Shown: positions 26,000-35,733, counted from the stretch's first letter. The stretch: 39,131 nucleotides of DNA from an uncultured Lachnospiraceae bacterium (GCA_902760755.1 CACWHK010000016.1:1-39131); one strand, 5' to 3'. Notes: a model not told the origin generated them from the sequence alone. A program made the numbers and translations.

Positions 26000-26070
26000 C
26001 CCCCTCGCCTACGCTCGGCGGCGCTTCGGTCAGTGCGATTCATATGTCATGACTTCGTCATGACCGCACC
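26000..26070. repeat. palindrome-rich intergenic element
   Basis: GTCATGAC-TTC-GTCATGAC (26046-26064) is an 8-base-pair hairpin whose arms are themselves palindromic, enclosed by GTGCG/CGCAC (26033-26037 and 26065-26069). A second inverted pair, CGCC/GGCG, lies at 26006-26020. It has no T tract and looks like a dispersed repeat or processing signal between the L,D-transpeptidase and rnhA genes. Confidence 0.5.
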
Positions 26071-26078
26071 TCCCTGTA

Positions 26079-27836
26079 TCAACGAACGAGAAAATCATCC
26101 GTTCTCCAGTAGCATACCACGGGTAGTCCGCGGTATCCCATTTCATAGATGGTCTGTGCCGTGGTGTGCGGAAGATTTACGCAGCCGTGGGAGCCGCGGG
26201 TCAGATAAAGATTCCCGCCGAACTTGGACTGCCAGTAAGCGTCATGCAGACCGATCTCCCCGTTGAAGGGCATCCAGTAATCCACATGGGAGGCATAGCC
26301 CGGACCGGTCAGAACCACATTCTGGCGCATGCCGTAGATCTCGTAGAGGCCTCCGGGAGTATCCTGATATTTGTTGGGATTTCCGGAAATGATATCATCC
26401 TCCAGAACCAGCTGTCCATCCATGTAGAAGTAGACCCTTTGTACCGTAAGGTCCAGCTCCACGTAAGAATTCCCGATATCCGATCCGTCCTGGGTATATA
26501 CATGTCCCTCATGGGTAAACATGGGCTGACGCTCGATATTCTCCTTCCGGACAAGGTTCTGGATCAGCTCATCCACTTCCTTCTCCTGATCGATCTCCCA
26601 TCCCATGGTGGGACTGGAAAGACGGACCACCTTGCCGAAATGTGTCCGGAACAGCCGTTGCTTCCCGTAGGTATCATGCTCATAAGCAAAGGTTTCCACA
26701 AAGTTCTGAACCTTCCGCTTGGAAACTGCACAGTAATACTTCTCCTGATCGATCTCCATCATGTTGTAGATATCCTCGGGACGCAGGGTAAACCGCGCCT
26801 GGTTCTCTCCGTAGAGATAGGTGATCTTAAGGGAAGTGTAGGTTTCGATGGCATCCCGGCAGCGGACAACCTTTTCCGAATCCGCTTCATAATCCGGCTT
26901 CACATAGCAGCCTTCCTTTTCAAGGTCCAGCTCCGTATTCAGCGTCCGGATCCGGTCCTCGATCAGATCCACAACCTTGTCACGGTCGATGGTGGTTCCC
27001 TGGTCTCCCGGAATAATCTCCGGCTTTCCGTCCGAAAGAACGATCCGCGGATTCTCCGGTGCCTTCATATTCTCCGGCTGAAAGGCCTTCTGCCGGTCCA
27101 GGAAGGATCCCACCAGATCCTTATTATAGCTGATCACATAGGAAGCCTCACTGGGATGATCAAAGAATGCCATGAACCAGAGGAACGGATTCTGCTTCTC
27201 TTTAATTTTCTTAATGTCATTTTGAGTTGTGATCACGAGGCCGATATCCTCGGGCTGTATGGTGAACTCTCCGTTCCGAAGCTTTACATGGATCTGATAA
27301 CCCTGCTTCTTCGAATCGATCTCCTCCTGCACGTCCTCTGCGGAACGGAAGGAATAATCCACGCCGTTGATCACGGTATTCGGCTGGAAGTATTTATAGC
27401 TGAGGATCACCATGGTAAAATACCCGGCGACAAAGAGAGTCCCCAGGGTGATCAGGGCTGCGATCAGGACACGGCGAAGCTTTCTCTTCTTCAGAAATGC
27501 CTTCTGATCGATAAACGCTTCCTGATGTCCGATGCCTGAGAGATCCGCGGTACTAACCTCCGGCTTCTCTTCGGTCGATTCTGCAGGTTGCTCCTCTGTG
27601 GTCTCAGCGGGCTTCTCCTCCGTGGTCTCTTCAGACGTCTTCGCTTTTTCCTCCTCAGATTCTGTTTCGGAAGACTCTGCCTCGTTTTTTTCTTCAGTTT
27701 TATTCTCAGTCAGGGATTCAGCGGCAGTCTTTGCTTCGTTTTCGATATCCTTCTCGCCATCCTTCTCAACGTCCTTTTCCGCCTCATCCTCGATCACAAG
27801 GTCAACGACCTCAGGGTTTTCTCTCTCATCACCCAT
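26079..27836 (-). CDS. membrane-anchored L,D-transpeptidase with long acidic N-terminus
   Basis: A 585-residue cell wall enzyme of the YkuD family, which forms 3-3 crosslinks or attaches partners to peptidoglycan. Residues 1-118 are a Glu/Lys/Thr-rich cytoplasmic stretch with repeats such as EEKPAETTEEQPAESTEEKP. One membrane helix lies at about 122-144. Residues about 150-440 match paired peptidoglycan-binding-like modules (PG_binding_4 type), and the YkuD domain occupies about 455-575. The catalytic site is SHGCVNLP with Cys552 and His550; an earlier GLHDAYW supplies the other histidine region. The enzyme part should lie outside the membrane. It is the last gene of the series beginning at rplS and follows the metallophosphoesterase by 16 bases. 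Confidence 0.92.
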   Translation of the reverse strand: MGDERENPEVVDLVIEDEAEKDVEKDGEKDIENEAKTAAESLTENKTEEKNEAESSETESEEEKAKTSEETTEEKPAETTEEQPAESTEEKPEVSTADLSGIGHQEAFIDQKAFLKKRKLRRVLIAALITLGTLFVAGYFTMVILSYKYFQPNTVINGVDYSFRSAEDVQEEIDSKKQGYQIHVKLRNGEFTIQPEDIGLVITTQNDIKKIKEKQNPFLWFMAFFDHPSEASYVISYNKDLVGSFLDRQKAFQPENMKAPENPRIVLSDGKPEIIPGDQGTTIDRDKVVDLIEDRIRTLNTELDLEKEGCYVKPDYEADSEKVVRCRDAIETYTSLKITYLYGENQARFTLRPEDIYNMMEIDQEKYYCAVSKRKVQNFVETFAYEHDTYGKQRLFRTHFGKVVRLSSPTMGWEIDQEKEVDELIQNLVRKENIERQPMFTHEGHVYTQDGSDIGNSYVELDLTVQRVYFYMDGQLVLEDDIISGNPNKYQDTPGGLYEIYGMRQNVVLTGPGYASHVDYWMPFNGEIGLHDAYWQSKFGGNLYLTRGSHGCVNLPHTTAQTIYEMGYRGLPVVCYWRTDDFLVR

Positions 27837-27852
27837 GGAACAAACCTCTTTC

Positions 27853-28713
27853 CTACTTCAGTTCAAGTAGTACCATTTCCGGGAGATTGTTGAATCTCAC
27901 CGGGATCGTATGCTGCCCGAGTCCGGAGCTCACCAGCATATGTATATCTCCCTCGTCATATACGCCGTAGTCAAAATGCGGGAAGGGTTTCAGCTTCGGA
28001 GAAACCAGTCCGCCCAGCAGCGGCAGACGGATGATACCTCCGTGATAATGCCCGGACAGGATCAGATCCGCTCCCCATGCACCGTAGGCAGGTGCCCAGC
28101 CGGGATCATGTGCAAGGAGAAGTACCGGCAGGTCTCTTCTTGGCTTTCCCAGATACTGATCCAGGGCTTCCTTCGTCAGCTTGTCATCCTTTCCGACGAA
28201 GAAGGAGTGATCCATGTCCAGTCCGTAGACATGGATGCTTCCCTGCTTCAGTTTGCAATCCGTATAGTCATTTGTAAGAATCTTTACTTCCGGATCCAGC
28301 GCTGCCATATAGTCAGCCCAGTGGAATCCTGCATCCTTGGAATAACGGATCATTTTCTTTTCATGATTTCCGTAGGCATAGACCGTGGGGGCAATCTTCG
28401 CCAGCCCGTTGATCAGCGATACTGCCGGGGCATAGTCTTCATCGATATGGTTTCCGTTCACCATATCTCCGCCGATCAGGATCAGATCCGGCTTTTCCTC
28501 TGCAGCAGCCTTCAGGAGCTTTTCATTCATGGCTCCACCCACTGCCTCATGATAGTCCGTAAGGAACAGGATCCGTCCCTTCACACCGGGAAGAGACCTC
28601 GCAATCCTCCGAACCCGGAACTTATGCAGCTCCCGGTAGGATTCCAGAAACAGCACTGCAAGCCCGAGGGTGCAGATTCCTGCCAGGATTCCCAGTAGTT
28701 TCCATATCTTCAT
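27853..28713 (-). CDS. membrane-anchored metallophosphoesterase
   Basis: A 286-residue calcineurin-like phosphoesterase with one N-terminal hydrophobic anchor (about 5-25). The metal-binding motifs appear in order: TDYHE (52-56; an altered D-x-H site), GGDMVNG (81-87), YGNHEK (114-119), LLAHDP and SGHYHGG. This resembles the YkuE/YaeI-type phosphoesterases, some of which act on UDP-diacylglucosamine or on wall lipids; the substrate here cannot be told. The ATG at 28713 follows AGAGGAAG. Its place before an L,D-transpeptidase suggests a role at the cell envelope, by inference only. Confidence 0.88.
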   Translation of the reverse strand: MKIWKLLGILAGICTLGLAVLFLESYRELHKFRVRRIARSLPGVKGRILFLTDYHEAVGGAMNEKLLKAAAEEKPDLILIGGDMVNGNHIDEDYAPAVSLINGLAKIAPTVYAYGNHEKKMIRYSKDAGFHWADYMAALDPEVKILTNDYTDCKLKQGSIHVYGLDMDHSFFVGKDDKLTKEALDQYLGKPRRDLPVLLLAHDPGWAPAYGAWGADLILSGHYHGGIIRLPLLGGLVSPKLKPFPHFDYGVYDEGDIHMLVSSGLGQHTIPVRFNNLPEMVLLELK

Positions 28714-28742
28714 ATAGCTTCCTCTTCATGCTCAAAGGATCA

Positions 28743-29318
28743 TCAGGTCTCGACGTTGATCACGCCGGCCTCTTCCTCAGCCTCTCTCCGGAAGTCCTCC
28801 ATCCGGTCCGGTGAGATCACCGGAAGATCATCCATGGAGGATATGCCGAAGCTCCGGAGGAAATCATCCGTGGTTCCGAACAGGATCGGATGTCCCGGCG
28901 CATCCAGACGACCCACCTCCTGGATCAGATTGTACTCCACAAGACGGTTTACCGCATGGGAACAGGACACCCCGCGGATCTTCTCGATCTCCTGCCGTGT
29001 TACCGGCTGTTTATAGGCCACGATGGAGAGGGTCTCCAGCAGAACATCCGTCAGCACATGCTTCTTCGGGGTGTTCACCAGCCGAACCAGCTCCTCGTAA
29101 TAATCATTCTTCGTACAGAGCTGATACTTTCCGTCCAGCTCGATCATGCGAATTCCCCGCTCCGGACTATTATACTGCTCCATCATTTCCGAAAGAAGGG
29201 TCTTTAATTCTGCGTCCTCAATCTCCAGTGCCGTTTTTAAGTCCGAAAAGGATACGGCTCCGCCGATGGCAAACAGAACTGCTTCCAGAGCCGCGTATCG
29301 ATTCTTATTCTCGTCCAA
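28743..29318 (-). CDS. scpB: segregation and condensation protein B
   Basis: ScpB is a winged-helix partner of ScpA and SMC in the bacterial condensin. The 191-residue protein has the family core LEAVLFAIGGAVSFSDL, the strongly conserved VLLETLSIVAYKQPVTRQEIEKIRG segment and FGTTDDFLRSFG near the end. The start codon is TTG at 29318, preceded by AGGAAGAG; no better ATG is present. It follows scpA by about 25 bases, the usual order. The matching SMC gene lies 18 kb away in the same window. Confidence 0.96.
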   Translation of the reverse strand: MDENKNRYAALEAVLFAIGGAVSFSDLKTALEIEDAELKTLLSEMMEQYNSPERGIRMIELDGKYQLCTKNDYYEELVRLVNTPKKHVLTDVLLETLSIVAYKQPVTRQEIEKIRGVSCSHAVNRLVEYNLIQEVGRLDAPGHPILFGTTDDFLRSFGISSMDDLPVISPDRMEDFRREAEEEAGVINVET

Positions 29319-29344
29319 TTATCTCTTCCTGCCTTTCCGAAGCA

Positions 29345-30091
29345 TCATTCCAGAGAGTCGATCAGGATCTCTCCGAAGAGCCCGTCCTGTCGTATGGTAA
29401 TAATGCCGGTCTTCATCAGTTCAAGGATCGCAAGGAAGGAAACGATGATATTCAGTCTTCCCCGCTTGCTGCCCAGAAGTGTCCGGAAGTTAATGCTCCG
29501 GAGTCCCTGGATCTCCTTCCGGATCTCGATCATCCGGTCCTCAAGCTTGATCTCTTCCCTGCTGATGGTGCCGAACTTACTTCGGACCGGATCCACACGG
29601 AAGACCTCTCTACGCATCAGCTGCTGAAAGATCTCATTCAGCTTCGCCAGCGTCACATCCCCCACAACCTCGGCGGGATCGATCTCCTCCTTATGGTCAC
29701 GAACCTCCTTCGGGATGGAGGCCTCCTTATAGAAGGTCTTATCCGCATCCAGCTCCATATCCTTCAGCTCATAGGATGCATACTTATACATCTTATATTC
29801 CAGAAGGCTTCGAACCAGCTCTGCCCGGGGATCCTCTTCCTCATCCTCTACTTCCTCTTCCTTCGGAAGAAGCATCTTTGCCTTGATACTGATCAGCTGG
29901 GCAGCCATCACCAGGAATTCACTCATGGTGTCCATATCCGTCTCGTCCAGCTGGTCCAGATAAGCGATATACTGATCCGTGATCTCCACGATGGGGATGT
30001 CAAATATGTTATATTTATTCTTTTCAATCAAATGAAGCAGAAGGTCCAGAGGACCTTCGAACACATTCAGCTTCAGATTCAGACTGCTCAT
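29345..30091 (-). CDS. scpA: segregation and condensation protein A
   Basis: ScpA is the kleisin that bridges the two SMC heads. The 248-residue protein opens with the typical FEGPLDLLLHLIEKNKYNIFDI region, followed by YLDQLDETDMDTMSEFLVMAAQLISIKAKMLLP. An acidic linker (EEEVEDEEEDP) comes before the C-terminal winged helix, which ends IVSFLAILELMKTGIITIRQDGLFGEI. The ATG at 30091 has a modest AAGGCGG site. It lies between gpsA and scpB. Confidence 0.97.
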   Translation of the reverse strand: MSSLNLKLNVFEGPLDLLLHLIEKNKYNIFDIPIVEITDQYIAYLDQLDETDMDTMSEFLVMAAQLISIKAKMLLPKEEEVEDEEEDPRAELVRSLLEYKMYKYASYELKDMELDADKTFYKEASIPKEVRDHKEEIDPAEVVGDVTLAKLNEIFQQLMRREVFRVDPVRSKFGTISREEIKLEDRMIEIRKEIQGLRSINFRTLLGSKRGRLNIIVSFLAILELMKTGIITIRQDGLFGEILIDSLE

Positions 30092-30109
30092 AGTTCTGCC
30101 GCCTTCTAA

Positions 30110-31120
30110 CTATTTATCCCAGGAAAGACCGAACACTTCCGCCTTCCGTCCTCTCGTCATAAGGGAGGTCAGTGCTTCCTGCGCGGTCATGCCTTCAAAG
30201 AGCACCTGATTCACGGTTTCCACGATGGGCATGGTGACGCCGTACTTCTCCGCCAGAGCAAGAGCTGCCTTTGCGGAATATACGCCCTCCACCACCATCT
30301 TCACCTCATTCATGGCCTCATGATAGCTCATGCCCTGTCCGATCAGGAATCCGGCTCTCCGGTTCCGGCTGTGACGGGATGCGCAGGTAACGATCAGATC
30401 TCCGATTCCGGAAAGACCGGTGATGGTTTCTATATGACCGCCCATTTTGGTTCCGAGGCTGGTGATCTCCACGATACCCCGGGTAATGATGGCTGCCTTC
30501 ATATTATCTCCGCAGCCAAGACCGTCAGCAATACCGGCTGCCAGTGCGATCACATTCTTTAAAGCTCCGCCCAGCTCGATCCCCACCATATCGGGGCTGG
30601 TGTAAACCCGGAAGAAATCCGTCATGAAGGTGTCCTGGATTCTGTGAGCCGTATCCTGGCTCTCTGCACCCACAACCACGGTGGTGCCGAGGCACTTGCC
30701 CACTTCCTCCGCATGGCTGGGTCCGGAAAGAACCGCAACATCCGCCTTCGGAATCTCTTCCTTGATCACCTGAGAAAGACGAAGCAGCGTCTCCTCCTCA
30801 AGGCCCTTGGACACACTAACAATGGTGGTTCCGTCCGGGATCAGGGGAGCCACTGCTTTTGCCGTGCTGCGAACGAAGGGAGACGGAACTGCCATAACCA
30901 CCATTTCCGCATCCTTTAATGCAGTTTCCGGGTCGCAGGTATAGTGTACCGTTCCGGGCAGGATCACGCCGGGGAGCTTCTGCTTATGCTCGCAGTACTC
31001 CGTAAGCATGGCAACCTCTTCCGGATCGATAGACCACATGGTGATCTCATGCTGATTACAGGAAAGCAGCTTGGCCAGGGCCACGCCCCAGCTGCCTGCA
31101 CCTAAGATTGCTATTTTCAT
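30110..31120 (-). CDS. gpsA: glycerol-3-phosphate dehydrogenase [NAD(P)+]
   Basis: GpsA reduces dihydroxyacetone phosphate to sn-glycerol 3-phosphate, the acceptor for PlsY just upstream. The 336-residue protein starts with the Rossmann motif ILGAGSWGVALA (GAGSWG at 7-12). It has VSKGLEEETL, SGPSHAEEVG, and the catalytic lysine in GALKNVIALAAGIADGLGCGDN. The ATG at 31120 follows an AAAGGAG site that overlaps the plsY stop. The der-plsY-gpsA order is conserved in Firmicutes. Identification is secure. Confidence 0.98.
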   Translation of the reverse strand: MKIAILGAGSWGVALAKLLSCNQHEITMWSIDPEEVAMLTEYCEHKQKLPGVILPGTVHYTCDPETALKDAEMVVMAVPSPFVRSTAKAVAPLIPDGTTIVSVSKGLEEETLLRLSQVIKEEIPKADVAVLSGPSHAEEVGKCLGTTVVVGAESQDTAHRIQDTFMTDFFRVYTSPDMVGIELGGALKNVIALAAGIADGLGCGDNMKAAIITRGIVEITSLGTKMGGHIETITGLSGIGDLIVTCASRHSRNRRAGFLIGQGMSYHEAMNEVKMVVEGVYSAKAALALAEKYGVTMPIVETVNQVLFEGMTAQEALTSLMTRGRKAEVFGLSWDK

Positions 31121-31134
31121 TCGAATTAACTCCT

Positions 31135-31803
31135 TTAGTGTTTATGGAAGGAAAGCTTGTTTTCACTATGATGGATCAGCCGTTTGATATTATCCTTATG
31201 CCGGATGATGGCAAGGATCGTAAGAAGGGCTGCCGGAACAAAGCTTTCATACATGGCCGCGCAGGAATCGGGGATCGCCCGGTCAAAGCAGAGCAGACCA
31301 TTCAGTGCAAAGATCACGTATACCGTGATAAAGGAAATCATCAGAACGATGGAACCTACGGATACATACTTCGTGATCAGAACTGCTATCGTGAAGATGC
31401 AAAGCAGGATCAGGCACATCCAGGGATTCAGGAGTCCGATGATGGCACCTGCCGAGGAGGAAATCCCCTTTCCGCCCTTAAACTTCAGGTAGAAAGGGAA
31501 GTTATGTCCGAGCACGGCTCCGAGACCCGTATAAAGCACATATAGCATATAGGTGTCTTCATAAATGTTCCGGAACACGATATTTACGATAAGACAGGGA
31601 ATAAACGCCTTCAGCAGGTCTCCGATAAATACCACAAGACCGGCCTTCGGACCGAGAACCCGGAGTGCATTTGTCATTCCGAGATTTCCGCTCCCGTGCT
31701 TACGGATATCCACACCCTTCAGTTTTCCATAGAGTACCCCTGTCTCGATCAGGCCGAACATGTAGCCGATGATAAGACAAAGAACACGAAGAAATATGTT
31801 CAC
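31135..31803 (-). CDS. plsY: glycerol-3-phosphate acyltransferase PlsY
   Basis: PlsY is the membrane enzyme that uses acyl-phosphate from PlsX to make lysophosphatidic acid. The 222-residue protein has about five hydrophobic helices and the conserved loops [37 protein letters not shown] and a positively charged C-terminus ([12 protein letters not shown]). Its ATG overlaps the der stop by four bases, so translation is coupled. PlsX, PlsY and GpsA are all in this window; the second acyltransferase PlsC is not. Confidence 0.97.
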   Translation of the reverse strand: MNIFLRVLCLIIGYMFGLIETGVLYGKLKGVDIRKHGSGNLGMTNALRVLGPKAGLVVFIGDLLKAFIPCLIVNIVFRNIYEDTYMLYVLYTGLGAVLGHNFPFYLKFKGGKGISSSAGAIIGLLNPWMCLILLCIFTIAVLITKYVSVGSIVLMISFITVYVIFALNGLLCFDRAIPDSCAAMYESFVPAALLTILAIIRHKDNIKRLIHHSENKLSFHKH

Positions 31804-33128
31804 CGATCCTCTTTCCTTTCTCTGATGATAAAACGTAGAGGTGTTCCCTTGAACAGGAAGGCCTCCCGGACCTTGTTCTCGATATAACGGATATAGGAGA
31901 AATGCGCCAGCTCCTTGTCATTGACAAAGATCACGAAGGTGGGCGGTTTTACGGCCACCTGAGTCATATAATATAGACGAAGGCGCTTGCCCTTATCCTG
32001 GGGCGGTTCCACCTCTGCGGTTGCGGAAGCAAGGATCTCATTGATGACACCGGTTGCAACCCGCATGGAGTGATAGTTTACCACCATATCGATCTCATCG
32101 AACAGTTTCGGAAGCCGCTGGCCCGTAAGCGCAGAGATAAACATCAGCTCCGCATAGGGCATGAAGGACAACTTGTTCCGGATATCCTTCCGGAACTGAT
32201 TCATGGTCCGGTCATCCTTCTCGATCAGATCCCACTTATTCACTACGATGATCATGCCCTTACCGCTCTCATGGGCGATGCCGGCAATCTTCGTATCCTG
32301 GTCCGTAACCCCTTCCTGGGCATCGATCACAAGCACAGCCACATCACACCGCTCCACGGCTGCCACCGTACGGATGATGGAGTACCGCTCGATCTCGTCC
32401 TTCACCTTGCTCTTACGGCGAAGGCCTGCCGTATCGATAAAGACATATTCCGTCTTATTATGCTTCACCACCGTATCCACGGCATCCCGGGTGGTTCCCG
32501 CGATATCCGACACGATGAGACGCTCTTCTCCCAGCAGACGGTTGATCATGGAGGACTTGCCTACATTCGGCTTACCGATGATGGCAATCTTCGGACGGTC
32601 ATCCGTCTCCTCCTCTGTCACCTTTGCATTCGGGAAATGTGCCACCACCTCGTCCAGCAGATCACCGAAGCCAAGCAGGGATGCTGCAGAAACGGGATGG
32701 GGATCTCCGAGTCCCAGATTGTAGAACTCATAAACATCTCCCATGAATTTATCAAAGTTATCTACCTTATTCACTACAAGAATGATCGGCTTCTTCGAAC
32801 GGCGCAGCAGATCCGCACAGGCGACATCCGAGGCCGTAAGCCCCTCCCTTACATCCGTAAGGAACAGGATCACATCCGCGGTCTCGATGGCGATCTCAGC
32901 CTGTTCCCGCATACGACGAAGAAGCAGATCGTCTGACTCCGGCTCGATTCCGCCGGTATCCACCAGCGTAAACTGATAATCCAGCCAGGTCACGTCTGCG
33001 TATATACGATCCCGGGTAACTCCCGGGGTATCCTTTACGATTGAGATCCGTTCGCCTGCCAGTGCGTTAAACAACGTGGATTTCCCGACGTTCGGCCGGC
33101 CGACAACGGCTACGATGGGCTTACTCAT
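31800..33128 (-). CDS. der: ribosome biogenesis GTPase Der (EngA)
   Basis: Der is a double GTPase needed for 50S subunit assembly. The 442-residue protein has two G domains: the first with [12 protein letters not shown] near residue 10, DTGG and NKVD; the second with [12 protein letters not shown] near residue 180, [11 protein letters not shown] and NKWD. A C-terminal KH-like domain follows (about 360-442). It overlaps plsY downstream and the DUF512 gene upstream by four bases each. All GTP-binding motifs are intact. Confidence 0.98.
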   Translation of the reverse strand: MSKPIVAVVGRPNVGKSTLFNALAGERISIVKDTPGVTRDRIYADVTWLDYQFTLVDTGGIEPESDDLLLRRMREQAEIAIETADVILFLTDVREGLTASDVACADLLRRSKKPIILVVNKVDNFDKFMGDVYEFYNLGLGDPHPVSAASLLGFGDLLDEVVAHFPNAKVTEEETDDRPKIAIIGKPNVGKSSMINRLLGEERLIVSDIAGTTRDAVDTVVKHNKTEYVFIDTAGLRRKSKVKDEIERYSIIRTVAAVERCDVAVLVIDAQEGVTDQDTKIAGIAHESGKGMIIVVNKWDLIEKDDRTMNQFRKDIRNKLSFMPYAELMFISALTGQRLPKLFDEIDMVVNYHSMRVATGVINEILASATAEVEPPQDKGKRLRLYYMTQVAVKPPTFVIFVNDKELAHFSYIRYIENKVREAFLFKGTPLRFIIRERKEDR

Positions 33129-34510
33129 TCTACCACTCCTATGATTGCCTTTAAAAAGTCCATACCATACGATTCTACAATAACCGTTTTTACTTGTAAA
33201 GCATTTTCAAGCTCTGATAAGTGCATATCATCAAGAAAAATGTTCTCGTCCGCCTTAAGGCAACATTTCGGGATAAGAAGCGCTTCTCCCAGGTCCTTTC
33301 CGGAGAGCTGTGCCACGATATCCTGCCCCGTAAGAAGACCTGTAACGGTTATTCCGTGACCGAAATAATCGTTTACGATGGGGAACACCTGATAATTGAT
33401 ATCCGGGCGGATCCGCTCCAGCTCCCCGCGGATATATTCCAGATTCCGGACCGCCAGAGTTCCTGTGATGGAAGAAACCGTTCTTCCCGGATTCATGGTC
33501 ATAAGCTTCCGGTACGGCCGAAGCTCCTTCGGCATCCGGAGTGCCCGAAGGCCGTGGTACTCCCCTGCATCCCGGACCTGATCCACTGCTGCGCGGAACT
33601 CCTCGTATAGAAGCCGGGTCATACCCACGCCGTTTTCGATCTGCAGGTAGCCGTCATAGGTTTCCTCTGCCGGGAATTCCCGCTCCGCAACGATATACCA
33701 CTCATCGCTGGCATGCACAAAATGGATCCCATAGCGTTCCATGGCTTCCTTCTGAAAGCCCTCGATGATATCGATCACCTCTGCGGATTCCTCCCTGCTG
33801 AAGGGCTCCAGCTGACAGAGGGCATCCCGAAACTTGGAAAGCCCCACGGGAACCACCGAAAGGCTCTCCATGACCGGGGCAAAGTTCAGCAGGTCCCGGA
33901 TGGTCCTTCTTAGCTCATCCCCGTCATTCCATCCCTTGCAGAGCACAATCTGACCGTTCATGGGGATCTCCGCCTTGTAGAGCTTCTCGATATGGGTGAG
34001 GATGTTTCCCGCAAAACGGTTGTGCAGCATTTCCACCCGAAGCTCCGGATTCGTGGTGTGGACGGAGATATTGATGGGAGCCAGCTTGTACCGGATGATC
34101 CGGTCAATCTCCGACTCCTTCATATTCGTCATGGTGATATAGTTCCCCTGCAGGAAGGAAAGCCGGGAATCATCATCCTTAAAATATATGGTGTCCCGCA
34201 TCCCAGGGGGATTCTGATCGATAAAGCAGAAGATGCATTTGTTCCTGCAGGACCTGTAATCATCCATCAGGGATTCGGCAAAGACCAGGCCCAGGTCATC
34301 ATCCTCTCCCTTCTCGATGGTAAGGGTCTGCTCCGAGCCGTCCTCTCTTCGAACGGTCACGGAAACAGAGACCTCCTCCGCCTGATAATGATAGTCGAAT
34401 ACATCTCCGACTTCTTCTCCGTTCAGGCGGATGAGCAGGTCTCCGGCACGGATCCCGGCCAGATCTGCCGGGCTTCCCTTATTCACACTCACAATCTTAT
34501 GCTCGTGCAT
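33125..34510 (-). CDS. PDZ/radical SAM/DUF512 protein
   Basis: A 461-residue protein with an N-terminal PDZ-like domain (about 1-68; [21 protein letters not shown]), an iron-sulfur cluster motif Cys88-x3-Cys92-x2-Cys95 in [15 protein letters not shown] typical of radical SAM enzymes, and a C-terminal DUF512 region. The family is widespread in Clostridia and cyanobacteria, and its reaction is unknown. The ATG at 34510 follows AGGAGT, which overlaps the end of yraN. A four-base overlap with der, also seen in relatives, suggests a link to ribosome assembly or RNA modification, but this is only contextual inference. A PDZ domain without a signal peptide on a cytosolic radical SAM protein is itself unusual. 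Confidence 0.9.
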   Translation of the reverse strand: MHEHKIVSVNKGSPADLAGIRAGDLLIRLNGEEVGDVFDYHYQAEEVSVSVTVRREDGSEQTLTIEKGEDDDLGLVFAESLMDDYRSCRNKCIFCFIDQNPPGMRDTIYFKDDDSRLSFLQGNYITMTNMKESEIDRIIRYKLAPINISVHTTNPELRVEMLHNRFAGNILTHIEKLYKAEIPMNGQIVLCKGWNDGDELRRTIRDLLNFAPVMESLSVVPVGLSKFRDALCQLEPFSREESAEVIDIIEGFQKEAMERYGIHFVHASDEWYIVAEREFPAEETYDGYLQIENGVGMTRLLYEEFRAAVDQVRDAGEYHGLRALRMPKELRPYRKLMTMNPGRTVSSITGTLAVRNLEYIRGELERIRPDINYQVFPIVNDYFGHGITVTGLLTGQDIVAQLSGKDLGEALLIPKCCLKADENIFLDDMHLSELENALQVKTVIVESYGMDFLKAIIGVVE

Positions 34511-34519
34511 GCGTACTCC

Positions 34520-34870
34520 TTAAAATGCATTCTCCACATGGGTCAGTTCCTCTCCCAGGATCCCGACCACATCAAACCGGATCTTCGTCATATCCGGACT
34601 TAAATCATGATCCTCCAGATAGTAAAGTGCAGCCATTCGGATCTTTCGCTGCTTCCCGGATGTCACAGCCTCCAGCGGATGTCCCTGGGAAGCATCCCTT
34701 CGATACTTGACCTCCGTAAAAACATAGGTGTCCCCGTCCAGGCTGATCAGATCCGCCTCTGCCATACGGGTACGGAAGTTATATTCAAGAATCCGGTGTC
34801 CCTTCTCTTCCAGATAGGCTCCGGCGATCTTCTCCTTCCTGGTCCCAAGCTCTCTTTTATTCTCCGGCAT
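34520..34870 (-). CDS. YraN family protein (UPF0102)
   Basis: A 116-residue protein of the YraN/UPF0102 family with a predicted nuclease-like (endonuclease-related) core. The conserved pieces are GTRKEKIAGAYLEEKGHRILEYNFR, the acidic EADLISLDGDTYVFTEVKYR (matching the E-x-D-x...E-x-K catalytic pattern of the fold) and the later SGKQRKIRMAALYYL. Function in the cell is not established. It lies between rnhB and the DUF512 gene, 11 bases after rnhB, the common rnhB-yraN order. Confidence 0.92.
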   Translation of the reverse strand: MPENKRELGTRKEKIAGAYLEEKGHRILEYNFRTRMAEADLISLDGDTYVFTEVKYRRDASQGHPLEAVTSGKQRKIRMAALYYLEDHDLSPDMTKIRFDVVGILGEELTHVENAF

Positions 34871-34881
34871 AGTCCCTCTTT

Positions 34882-35670
34882 CTATTGCTCCAGGATGTTT
34901 CTGATGTAGCTTCGTCTATGGATCGGACAGGGGCCGAGGGTCCTTAATGCCTCGATATGTGCCGCACTGCCGTACCCCACATTATCCTTAAAGCCGTAGC
35001 CCGGATACTGTTCATCAAACTCCTGCATCATACGGTCCCTGGTCACCTTGGCCACGATACTGGCAGCCGCGATGGAGACAGACTTTGCATCCCCCTTGAT
35101 GATGGAAACCTGTCGGATATCCACCTCCGGAATATGCACGGCATCCACCAGAAGCAGATCCGGCGTAACACCCAGATTCCGGATAGCCTGACGCATGGCA
35201 TCCTTATTTGCAAACTCGATCCCCTTCTCGTCGATCACGGCTGCGGTGTTCATTCCCACACCCACGGCAACCGCATTGCTGAGGATCACGTCGTAGAGCT
35301 CCTCCCGGTGCTTCTTCGATACCTGCTTCGAATCATTCAGCATGGGGATCACCAGCCCCTTCGGAAGGATCACCGCTGCGGTAAGCACCGGTCCGGCCAG
35401 AGGGCCTCTTCCCACCTCATCGATGCCCGCGATCAGCTCCGCATCAGGGTATTTATTTTCAAAATACATCATGCCGCGGACCCGTTCGATCTCTGCGTCG
35501 ATGGAGTCGATCTTCTTCCGTGCCTGATCCAGAACCTGCACGATCCCCTTTCTTCCGTCGGATTCGTTTTCGGCGATCATCTGGTGCAGGGCCGCACGCA
35601 TGGTATCATATTTCATAAGGGGCATATCCAGGATATCCCGGTACTTCGCACGCAGTTCACATATATTCAA
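34882..35670 (-). CDS. rnhB: ribonuclease HII
   Basis: RNase HII removes single ribonucleotides and RNA primers from DNA. The 262-residue protein has an N-terminal extension (about 1-75) like the Bacillus enzyme, then the catalytic GIDEVGRGPLAGPVLTAAV, the second acid in DSKQVSKKHR and the third in LLVDAVHIP, with SIAAASIVAKVTRDR. The start codon is TTG at 35670, with GGAGG ten bases upstream. It ends 11 bases before yraN. The catalytic residues appear intact. Confidence 0.96.
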   Translation of the reverse strand: MNICELRAKYRDILDMPLMKYDTMRAALHQMIAENESDGRKGIVQVLDQARKKIDSIDAEIERVRGMMYFENKYPDAELIAGIDEVGRGPLAGPVLTAAVILPKGLVIPMLNDSKQVSKKHREELYDVILSNAVAVGVGMNTAAVIDEKGIEFANKDAMRQAIRNLGVTPDLLLVDAVHIPEVDIRQVSIIKGDAKSVSIAAASIVAKVTRDRMMQEFDEQYPGYGFKDNVGYGSAAHIEALRTLGPCPIHRRSYIRNILEQ

Positions 35671-35704
35671 GGGGGCTTACCTCCGCTTCTTGGCTTTAAG
35701 GAAA

Positions 35705-35733
35705 GAAGGACCGTAGTCTCCTCACGGTCCTTC
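35705..35733 (-). terminator. hairpin after the charged signal peptidase gene
   Basis: A perfect 10-base-pair stem GAAGGACCGT/ACGGTCCTTC with a nine-base loop (GAGGAGACT) lies seven bases after the stop codon and is followed by TTTCCTT. It may be a weak terminator or attenuator between this gene and rnhB. Confidence 0.55.
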
